From positions 2,604,001-2,668,000 of the forward strand of contig NZ_CP114903.1 in assembly GCF_027497255.1 (NCBI RefSeq): a stretch of DNA of 64,000 nt, read 5' to 3'. The notes beneath the pieces were generated by a model. That model ran no database searches. It had not been told where the DNA came from and saw only the letters and a program-made list of their open reading frames with translations. Shown piece after piece: positions 55,140 to 62,072 of the stretch (the first letter of the stretch is position 1; every line of letters begins with the position of its first letter). The position numbers and the translations under genes were made by a program. This DNA is from Micromonospora sp. WMMD882 (lineage in GTDB: Bacteria > Actinomycetota > Actinomycetes > Mycobacteriales > Micromonosporaceae).

Positions 55140-57731
55140 TCAGAGGCGGCGGGGGCCGGTGTCGGGGCGGACGACGGCCGCGCCGATCCGCGCCGTGGCG
55201 TGCAGCACGGCGATGCCGTCCGGACGGGCCAGCACCGGGTTCAGGGTGAGCGCCCGCACCCGGGGCTGGTCGTCGGCCAGCCGACCCACCCGCGCCAGCA
55301 GGTCGGCCAGGGCGTCCCGGTCGACCGGGGCGGCCCCCCGGTAGCCGCGCAGCAGCGGCGCGGCCCGCGGCTCGTCGACCAGCTCCCGGGCGTCCCGGTC
55401 GGTCAGCGGCACCGCCCGCCAGGCCCGGTCGCCGAGCAGCTCGGTGGCCACGCCGCCGAGACCGAAACCGACCACCGGGCCGAACGTCGGATCCTCCACC
55501 AGCTCCACCACGCAGGCCACCCCGGGCGCGACCATCGCCTGCACGAGCACGTCCGGGCCGAAGACCCCGGCCAGCTCGGCGTAGGCGCGCCGCACCGCGT
55601 CCGGGTCGGCCAGGTCGAGGCGTACCGCCCCGAGGTCGAGGCGGTGTCGCAACCCGGGAGCCGCCGACTTCACCGCCACCGGGAAACCCGTCCGCTCGGC
55701 CGCCCGGACCGCCTCCTCGACGGTGGCCGCGGGCGTCGATCCGACCACCTCGACGCCGTACGCGGCGAGGAGTCGGGCGGCCTGGTCCGGGCCGTCGACG
55801 CGGATCGCCGCCTCGGCCGCCGCCGGGTCCACGTCGGGCAGCTCGGGCAGCGTGCCCGGGGTCCGGCGCAGCCAGTCGGCGTACCCGGTGACCCGGGCCA
55901 GCGCCCGCACCGCCTCCTCCACCCCGGAGTAGGCGGGCACGTCGACCGGCAGTTTGCCGGTCAGGAAGGCCGTCACCATCGGTTTGCCCGCGTCCAGCAC
56001 GCTGGGCAGGGTGGCGGCGACATCCGCGTCGACGTCGACCACCTGACCGGGCAGCGCCGGCGCGAACACCGCCACCAGCGCGTCGACAGCCGGGTCGGCG
56101 GCGGTCTCGGCCAGCGCCAGGGTGAACTCGGTGGCCCCGGCGTGCGGGCCGAGATCGCGCGGATGCCCGCCGGCGAGGCTGAGCCCCTGGGCCAGGCAGG
56201 CGGTGGCGGCCAGCCCGGTCAACGCGGAGGAGTTGCCGACCACCCCGACCCGCCGCCCGGCCGGCAACGGCTGGTGGGCCAGCAGCAGCCCGACGTCGAG
56301 GAGCTCGGCGACGGTGTCCACCCGGATCACCCCGGACTGGGCGAACAGCGCGCTGACCGCCGCCTCGTCCGGCCCGGCCACCGCCGGCGACGGGGCGCTC
56401 TGCGCCGGGGGCGCCGGGTCGGGTGCCCGGGGGCGGGCCGGGGAGGCCAGGGCCACCACCGGTTTGACCCGGCCGATCCGGCGGGCCAGCCGGGCGAACT
56501 TGCGCGGGTTCCCGAAGGTCTCCAGGTACAGCATGATCACGTCGGTGGTGGGATCGTCCTGCCAGTACTGGAGCAGGTCGTTGCCGGAGACGTCGGCCCG
56601 GTTGCCCGCCGAGACGAAACTGGACAGCCCCAACCCGCGCCGGTCCGCCTCGGCCAACAACGCCACCCCGAACGCGCCGGACTGGCTGAACACGCCCACC
56701 CGGCCGGCCGTCGGCAGCACCGGGGCGAGCGTGGCGTTGAGGCGTACCGCCGGGTCGGTGTTGGCGACGCCCAGGCAGTTCGGTCCGACCACCCGCATGC
56801 CCGCGGCGTGCGCGGCCCGGACCAGGGCCCGCTGCGCCGTCGCGCCCGCCGCGCCCGCCTCGGCGAACCCGGCGGAGATCACCACCAGGCCGTGCGCCCC
56901 GGCCGCCGCCGCGTCGGCCACCACCGCCGGCACCGCGTCCGGGGTCACCGCGACCACCGCCAGGTCGACCGGTTGCCCGGCGTCGACCGCCGACGGGTAC
57001 GCCGGCAGCCCGGCCACCGTGGTCGCGCTCGGGTGCACCGGGACGACCGCCCCGGTGAAGCCGAAGTCCCGCAGGTGCCCCAGCACGGCCGCCCCGATGC
57101 CCTGGCCGGTGGCGCTGGCCCCGTAGACGGCCACCCCACGCGGGGCGAGCAGCCGGGCGACCGACCGGGCCTCGGTACGCTGCTCCCGGCCACGCTGCAC
57201 CTGGAGCGTCTGCTCGGTCGGGGCGATCGGGAAGGTCAGGTGCACCACGCCGTCGGCGAACTGCCGCCGGACCTGGTAACCGAAGTCGGCGAAGACCCGC
57301 AACATCGCCCCGTTGGCCGGGAGCACCTCGGCGACGAACGAGGTGACCCCCACCCGCCGGGCCGCGTCGGCGAGATGCTCCAGCAGCACCGACCCGATCC
57401 CCCGCCCCTGGTAGGCGTCCTCCACCACGAACGCCACCTCGGCGTCGGGGACGTCGGGCCCGAGCCGCTCGTACCGGCCGACGGCGACGATCCGGTCCCC
57501 GGCCGACACCACGAACGCCTCCCGGTCGTGGTGGTCCACGTGGGTGAACCGGTGCAGGTCCCGCTCCGGGATCCGCGGGTACGGGGAGAAGTAGCGCAGG
57601 TACCGGGTGCGCTCCGAGAAACGGGAGTGCATCGCCACGATGCCCGACGCGTCGTCCGGCCCGATCGGCCGCAACTGCACGGTCGTACCGTCACTGAGCA
57701 GCACGTCCACCGGTTGGTCCAGGCTGGTCAC
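55140..57731 (-). CDS. PatA-type protein acetyltransferase (GNAT fused to acyl-CoA synthetase-like domains)
   Basis: The 863-residue protein joins an N-terminal GNAT domain (about 12-165, acetyl-CoA loop EDAYQGRGIGSVLLEHL) to NDP-forming acyl-CoA synthetase-like domains. These are a CoA-binding domain (GVAVYGASATGQGIGAAVLG), a ligase domain (VFSQSGAFGVALL) and a C-terminal ATP-grasp-like part (VKSAAPGLRHRLDLGAV). Such Pat enzymes acetylate the active-site lysine of acetyl-CoA synthetase and switch it off. The order is the reverse of Salmonella Pat and matches the Streptomyces lividans PatA type. The deacetylase gene lies immediately upstream on the same strand. Confidence 0.9.
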   Translation of the reverse strand: MTSLDQPVDVLLSDGTTVQLRPIGPDDASGIVAMHSRFSERTRYLRYFSPYPRIPERDLHRFTHVDHHDREAFVVSAGDRIVAVGRYERLGPDVPDAEVAFVVEDAYQGRGIGSVLLEHLADAARRVGVTSFVAEVLPANGAMLRVFADFGYQVRRQFADGVVHLTFPIAPTEQTLQVQRGREQRTEARSVARLLAPRGVAVYGASATGQGIGAAVLGHLRDFGFTGAVVPVHPSATTVAGLPAYPSAVDAGQPVDLAVVAVTPDAVPAVVADAAAAGAHGLVVISAGFAEAGAAGATAQRALVRAAHAAGMRVVGPNCLGVANTDPAVRLNATLAPVLPTAGRVGVFSQSGAFGVALLAEADRRGLGLSSFVSAGNRADVSGNDLLQYWQDDPTTDVIMLYLETFGNPRKFARLARRIGRVKPVVALASPARPRAPDPAPPAQSAPSPAVAGPDEAAVSALFAQSGVIRVDTVAELLDVGLLLAHQPLPAGRRVGVVGNSSALTGLAATACLAQGLSLAGGHPRDLGPHAGATEFTLALAETAADPAVDALVAVFAPALPGQVVDVDADVAATLPSVLDAGKPMVTAFLTGKLPVDVPAYSGVEEAVRALARVTGYADWLRRTPGTLPELPDVDPAAAEAAIRVDGPDQAARLLAAYGVEVVGSTPAATVEEAVRAAERTGFPVAVKSAAPGLRHRLDLGAVRLDLADPDAVRRAYAELAGVFGPDVLVQAMVAPGVACVVELVEDPTFGPVVGFGLGGVATELLGDRAWRAVPLTDRDARELVDEPRAAPLLRGYRGAAPVDRDALADLLARVGRLADDQPRVRALTLNPVLARPDGIAVLHATARIGAAVVRPDTGPRRL

Positions 57732-57848
57732 ATCCGGTCCCCTTTCCTGCCGGCGGCGCGGCGTTCGCGCCGGCCGGGCCGTCCGCGCGGACCGGACCGG
57801 CCGCCCGGCCGCGCGCGTCGGGCGGGCGGCCCGGACGCGGCGGCCGGC

Positions 57849-59030
57849 TCAGTCGCGCGGATCGTGCGGGTCGAGACCCAGCAGCGGGAACACCGACCGG
57901 CGGGTCGCGGCGACCGCCCGGTCCACCGGGGTCGGCTCCCCGGTCGGCTGCCACGGCTCGTACCTCGGGTCGACGCCGTCGCCCATCCGCAGCGGCACCT
58001 CCCGGCCGGGACGGCGGGCGGCGGCCAACTGCCGCCAGGCCGGCGGGGTGAGCGTGGCCGGGTCGACCGGCTCCCCGGTGGCCACCGCCAGCAGATGCGT
58101 CCAGGCCCGGGGCACCACCTCCACCAGGGCGTACCCGCCACCGCCGGTGGCGACCCAACGTCCGTCGCACAGCTCGTCGGCGAGCGCCCGCAGGGCCAGG
58201 TAGGTGGCGCGTTGCCCGTCCACGGACAGGTGCAGGTCGGCCAGCGGGTCGAGCCGGTGGCCGTCCGCGCCGCACTGGGTGACCAGCATCTGTGGGCGGA
58301 ACGCCCGCAGCACCGACGGCACGACCGCGTGGAAGGCCCGCTGCCAGCCGGCGTCGTCGGTGCCGGGCGGCAACGGCACGTTGACCGCGCTGCCCGGCGC
58401 CGCCGGCCCGCCCGTCTCGTCCGGGAACCCGGTGCCGGGGAAGAGCGCCAGCGGGGTCTCGTGCAGGCTGACCGTCAGCACCCGGGGGTCGTCCCAGAAG
58501 ATCTGCTGCACCCCGTCGCCGTGGTGCACGTCCACGTCGACGTAGGCGACGCGCTCCGCGCCCAGGTCCAGCAGGCGACCGATGGCCACCGCCGGATCGT
58601 TGTACACGCAGAACCCGGCCGCCCGCGCCGCCATGGCGTGGTGCAGCCCACCGGCGACGTTCACCGCCCGGCGGGCCTCACCCCGCCACACCGCCTCGGC
58701 GGCGGCCACGCTCGCCCCGGCCACCAGCGCGCTCGACTCGTGCATCCCCTCGAAGACCGGATTGTCCGAGGTGCCCAGCCCGTAGCCGGCCCAGAGCGGA
58801 TCCCGGGGGGCGGCCCGGACCGCGTCGAGATAGTCGGGGGCGTGCACCCGGGTCAACAACGCGTCGTCGGCCGGCTCGGGCTTCACCAGCCGCACCCCGG
58901 GCCGGTCGAGCACGCCCAGCTCACGGGCGAGCGCGACGGTCAGCTCCACCCGTACCGGATCGAGCGGATGATCACCGAGGTCGTAGTCGAGCAGCGCCTC
59001 GTCCCAGACCACCACCGTGTCGTCGGACAT
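57849..59030 (-). CDS. acuC: AcuC-type acetoin utilisation / histone deacetylase-family protein
   Basis: AcuC is a zinc hydrolase of the class I HDAC fold that removes acetyl groups from lysines, notably of acetyl-CoA synthetase in Bacillus. The 393-residue protein has GGLHHAMAARAAGFCVYNDP (tandem His and substrate pocket), VDVDVHHGDGVQQIF (zinc Asp and His), CGADGHRLDPLADLHLS (zinc Asp) and ATGGGGYALVEV. The ATG at 59030 lies 7 nt after GACGAT; an ATG three codons upstream is also possible. With the adjacent acetyltransferase it forms a writer-eraser pair. Confidence 0.93.
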   Translation of the reverse strand: MSDDTVVVWDEALLDYDLGDHPLDPVRVELTVALARELGVLDRPGVRLVKPEPADDALLTRVHAPDYLDAVRAAPRDPLWAGYGLGTSDNPVFEGMHESSALVAGASVAAAEAVWRGEARRAVNVAGGLHHAMAARAAGFCVYNDPAVAIGRLLDLGAERVAYVDVDVHHGDGVQQIFWDDPRVLTVSLHETPLALFPGTGFPDETGGPAAPGSAVNVPLPPGTDDAGWQRAFHAVVPSVLRAFRPQMLVTQCGADGHRLDPLADLHLSVDGQRATYLALRALADELCDGRWVATGGGGYALVEVVPRAWTHLLAVATGEPVDPATLTPPAWRQLAAARRPGREVPLRMGDGVDPRYEPWQPTGEPTPVDRAVAATRRSVFPLLGLDPHDPRD

Positions 59031-59067
59031 GCCGACCATCGTCGCACGTCGGGCCGTCCGTCCCTGG

Positions 59068-59937
59068 TCAGGCCGGAGCGGGCCGACCGGGTGTCGCGCC
59101 GGTGGCCACCGGGCGCGCCGGGTCCGCCACCCACTCGCTCCACGAGCCCACGTACAGGCCGGCGTCCGCGCGCCCGGCCAGGTGCAGCGCCAACACCGCC
59201 TGCGCGGCGGTCACCCCGGAACCGCAGTACGCCCCGACCGGACGGTCGGCCCGCACCCCCGCCGCGGCGAACCGGTCCCGCAGCACGTCGGCGGCGGGGA
59301 ACCGGCCCTCCGTCACGTACCCCGGGGCGGGCAGGCTCACCGCGCCCGGAACGTGCCCCGCCACCGGGTCGACCGGCTCGTGCTCACCCCGGTAGCGCGG
59401 GGCGGCCCGCACGTCGAGCAGGACCGCGTCGTCGGCGGCGGCCAGCCGGGCGGCGGCGTCGACGTCCAGCACCGGCAGCGCCCCCGGCCGGACGGTGACG
59501 TCACCCGGCGGCGGGGTGGGCGACCCGTCGGCGACCGGCAGCCCGGCGGCCAACCAGGCGGGCCAGCCGCCGTGCAGCACCCGGACCGGCCGGTGACCGG
59601 CCCACCGCAACGTCCACCAGGCCCGCGCGGCGGCCATCCCGTCGCCGCCGTCGTACACCACGACCGGGTGACCGGCGCGGACGCCGGCGCGCCGCAGCGC
59701 CGCCTGAAGGGCGGCCGGGTCGGGCAGCGGATGCCGGCCGGAGCGGCCGGGCGGGCCGCACAGCTCGGTGTCGAGGTCGACGAAGACCGCGCCCGGCAGG
59801 TGACCGGCGAGGTAGTCGTCCCGACCGGGCGGGCCGGACAGCCGCCACCGCACGTCCAGCACGGTCGGTGGCGGGCGGCGCCGTAGCTCTGCCGCCAGAT
59901 CGGCTGCTTCGACCAGGGAATCCTCGGTGACGGACAT
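59068..59937 (-). CDS. sseA: thiosulfate/3-mercaptopyruvate sulfurtransferase (two rhodanese domains)
   Basis: The 289-residue protein has two rhodanese domains. The first (about 10-130) is inactive, with VVVYDGGDGM in place of the cysteine loop. The second (about 160-285) has the catalytic cysteine in AYCGSGVTAAQAVLAL. The CGSGVTA loop is typical of mercaptopyruvate sulfurtransferases. It moves sulfane sulfur to cyanide or thiol acceptors and may support sulfur trafficking and redox homeostasis. It starts at ATG 59937, divergent from ideR. Confidence 0.93.
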   Translation of the reverse strand: MSVTEDSLVEAADLAAELRRRPPPTVLDVRWRLSGPPGRDDYLAGHLPGAVFVDLDTELCGPPGRSGRHPLPDPAALQAALRRAGVRAGHPVVVYDGGDGMAAARAWWTLRWAGHRPVRVLHGGWPAWLAAGLPVADGSPTPPPGDVTVRPGALPVLDVDAAARLAAADDAVLLDVRAAPRYRGEHEPVDPVAGHVPGAVSLPAPGYVTEGRFPAADVLRDRFAAAGVRADRPVGAYCGSGVTAAQAVLALHLAGRADAGLYVGSWSEWVADPARPVATGATPGRPAPA

Positions 59938-60101
59938 GCGCCCCAGTCAACACCACCGGCGCACGCCGACCGGTGGTTCGGCGGCCGTCGTCCGCCCCGC
60001 GTCGGGGTAACATCGGAGCCGGGAGGACCTCCGGCGTGTCGCGCGATCCGGTCGCCACGATCGAGGGTGTGGTTACCTCCGAGGACAAGGTGGGGGTAGA
60101 A

Positions 60102-60791
60102 ATGGCCCGGCACGATCTGGTGGACACGACCGAGATGTACCTGCGCACCATCCTCGAGCTCGAAGAGGAAGGCGTGCCGCCGCTGCGCGCGCGGATCGCC
60201 GAGCGGCTGCGGCAGAGCGGCCCCACCGTCAGCCAGACCGTGGCCCGGATGGAACGCGACGGGCTGCTCACCGTCGAAGGGGACCGGCACCTCGCCCTCA
60301 CCGACCTGGGCCGCAGCACCGCCGTCTCGGTGATGCGCAAACACCGCCTCGCCGAGCTGCTACTGGTCAACGTGATCGGCATGCCCTACGAGGAGGCCCA
60401 CGAGGAGGCCTGCCGCTGGGAGCACGTGATGAGCGACGCGGTCGAGAAGCGGGTCTACGACCTGCTCAACCGCCCGACCCGCTCCCCGTACGGCAACCCG
60501 ATCCCCGGGCTCGAGGAGCTGGGCCCCCCGGAGGAGCCGGCCGCCGAGACCCCCGACAGCGAACGCAACCTCGCCTTCCCCGGCCTGGTCGGCACGGTCG
60601 TCGTCCGGCGGATCTGCGAGAGCGTGCAGACCGACGCGGACGTGCTGCGTCAACTGCACTCCGCCGGGGTCGACCCGGGCGCGACCGTGACCGTCGCCCA
60701 GGAACGGGACGCGGTCACCATCGACCGGTCCGGGGAGAAGATCCGCCTGCCCCGTGAGGTCGCCTCCCGGGTCTTCGTCGCCGCCCACTGA
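60102..60791 (+). CDS. ideR: iron-dependent repressor IdeR (DtxR family)
   Basis: IdeR binds Fe2+ and represses siderophore and iron-uptake genes, while activating iron storage. The 229-residue protein has the N-terminal winged helix (MARHDLVDTTEMYLRTI, recognition helix SGPTVSQTVARMERDGL), the metal-binding and dimer domain with the ancillary and primary-site residues in VMRKHRLAE, EEAHEEACRWEHV, and a C-terminal SH3-like domain (about 150-229). The ATG at 60102 is the family start; an upstream frame extension has no support. I see no iron-box operator in this window. Confidence 0.95.
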   Translation: MARHDLVDTTEMYLRTILELEEEGVPPLRARIAERLRQSGPTVSQTVARMERDGLLTVEGDRHLALTDLGRSTAVSVMRKHRLAELLLVNVIGMPYEEAHEEACRWEHVMSDAVEKRVYDLLNRPTRSPYGNPIPGLEELGPPEEPAAETPDSERNLAFPGLVGTVVVRRICESVQTDADVLRQLHSAGVDPGATVTVAQERDAVTIDRSGEKIRLPREVASRVFVAAH

Positions 60792-60814
60792 GCCTCCCGC
60801 CCCGACCGGCGGGG

Positions 60815-61057
60815 TCAGTCCGTCACGTACGGGCAGTGCCGGCAGCCGCGCCCGCAGCAGGCGCCACGGTCGGCGAGGAATCCGGCGGTCAGCACGAACA
60901 ACCCCGTCGACGGGTCGGAATAGCCGGCCTGGCCGGCGGCCAGCGCGGCAGCGTGCGCGGCGAGGATCCGCGCCCGTTCCGGGTGCTCCGGCGACAGCCG
61001 CGACGGGTGCGGCTCGGTCAACGCCCGGTCCGCCAGTGGAAGCCGCCGCATGCTCAC
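60815..61057 (-). CDS. DUF5522 small cysteine-rich protein
   Basis: This 80-residue protein has a helical middle (ERARILAAHAAALAAGQ) and a C-terminal CCGRGCRHCPY cluster of four cysteines and a histidine, which could bind zinc or an Fe-S cluster. The cluster identifies DUF5522. The GTG at 61057 lies exactly 6 nt after TACACT; an ATG two codons on is an alternative. It converges on ideR with 23 bp between. Function unknown. Confidence 0.83.
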   Translation of the reverse strand: MSMRRLPLADRALTEPHPSRLSPEHPERARILAAHAAALAAGQAGYSDPSTGLFVLTAGFLADRGACCGRGCRHCPYVTD

Positions 61058-61063
61058 CCGACG

Positions 61064-61069
61064 AGTGTA
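61064..61069 (-). promoter_or_regulatory. -10 hexamer of a probable leaderless DUF5522 promoter
   Basis: On the minus strand TACACT ends exactly 6 nt before the GTG at 61057. No ribosome site is present. It lies in the 64-bp divergent region with the alpha/beta hydrolase gene. Confidence 0.6.
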
Positions 61070-61121
61070 GGGTCGCGGAAAGCCGGTTGCCCGGCCCGGA
61101 CGCCGCTGTCAGTGTCACCCG

Positions 61122-61964
61122 ATGACCACGACGACCTATTCCGCGCCCGACGGGACCCTGCTCGCCTACCGGGCCGTGGGGTCCGGCGCCCCCCTCGTCT
61201 GCCTGCCCGGCGGGCCGATGCGCGCCGCCGCGTACCTCGGCGACCTGGGTGGCCTCTCCCGCCACCGGCGACTGATCCTCGCCGACGCCCGGGGCACCGG
61301 CGACTCGGCGATCCCCGCAGACCCCACCTCGTACCGGTGCGACCGGCAGGTCGACGACGTCGAGGCGCTGCGCGACCACCTCGGGCTGGACCGGCTCGAC
61401 CTGCTCGGCCACTCCGCCGGGGCGAGCCTGGCGCTGTGCTACGCGACCCGGCACCCGGAGCGGGTCGGCCGGCTGGCGCTGGTGACGCCGAGCCCGGCGG
61501 CCGTCGGCGTCGAGGTGACCCCGCAGCTCCGCCGGGCGACGACCGAAGGACGACGGGGCGAGCCGTACCACGCCACCGCGTCGGCGGCGCTGGAACGGCT
61601 CATCGACGGCAGCGCCGCGCCCGAGGACGTGGCCGCCATCGCCCCCCTCCAGTACGGCCGGTGGGACGCCGCCGCCCAAACCCACCACGCGGCCGCCGCC
61701 GGCCAGCGCAACCCCGAGGCCACCGGGGTCTTCCTCGCCACGCCCTTCGACACGACCGCCATCCGGGCCGCGGTGACCAGTCACCGGGGGCGGGTGCTGG
61801 TCCTGGCCGGAGACCGCGACGTCAGCACCCCGGAACCGGCCGTCGCCCAGTTGGCCGCGCTGTTCCCGCAGGCCGAGTACGCCGTCCAGGCCGGCGCCGG
61901 CCACTACCCCTGGCTGGACGACCCGGACGCCTTCACCGCCACCCTCGCCGCCTTCCTGCGCTGA
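61122..61964 (+). CDS. alpha/beta hydrolase
   Basis: This 280-residue cytoplasmic enzyme of the alpha/beta fold resembles proline iminopeptidases and small esterases. The oxyanion region is VCLPGGPM (26-33), the nucleophile elbow GHSAGAS (Ser near 96), the acid VLVLAGDRDVSTP and the catalytic His in AGAGHYPWLDDP. ADARGTGDSAIP matches the peptidase subgroup. The substrate is unknown. The ATG at 61122 lies 6 nt after CAGTGT and has no Shine-Dalgarno sequence, so it may also be leaderless. Confidence 0.88.
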   Translation: MTTTTYSAPDGTLLAYRAVGSGAPLVCLPGGPMRAAAYLGDLGGLSRHRRLILADARGTGDSAIPADPTSYRCDRQVDDVEALRDHLGLDRLDLLGHSAGASLALCYATRHPERVGRLALVTPSPAAVGVEVTPQLRRATTEGRRGEPYHATASAALERLIDGSAAPEDVAAIAPLQYGRWDAAAQTHHAAAAGQRNPEATGVFLATPFDTTAIRAAVTSHRGRVLVLAGDRDVSTPEPAVAQLAALFPQAEYAVQAGAGHYPWLDDPDAFTATLAAFLR

Positions 61965-62023
61965 GCCCGGCACGGGCGACGCGTTCCCGCCCCGCCTGCC
62001 GTCGGTCCCGCCACGGCAGACGG

Positions 62024-62058
62024 ACGACCGCCCGGACCTGGTTGGTCCGGGCGGTCGT
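62024..62058. terminator. 15-bp hairpin between the hydrolase gene and nrdJ
   Basis: Perfect arms 62024-62038 and 62044-62058 with a 5-nt loop sit between the convergent hydrolase and nrdJ genes, 15 bp beyond the nrdJ stop. Confidence 0.8.
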
Positions 62059-62072
62059 CGTCGGGCAGGGCG

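Noticed and set aside
55200..59498. 1432-codon plus-strand frame, the longest open frame in the window
   Set aside because: It is antisense to the acetyltransferase, acuC and sseA, all with intact catalytic motifs. Length alone is not evidence at this GC content.
59938..60101. An IdeR-type iron box upstream of ideR or sseA
   Set aside because: I found no 19-bp TTAGGTTAG-like dyad here by eye; a matrix scan would be needed to exclude weak sites.
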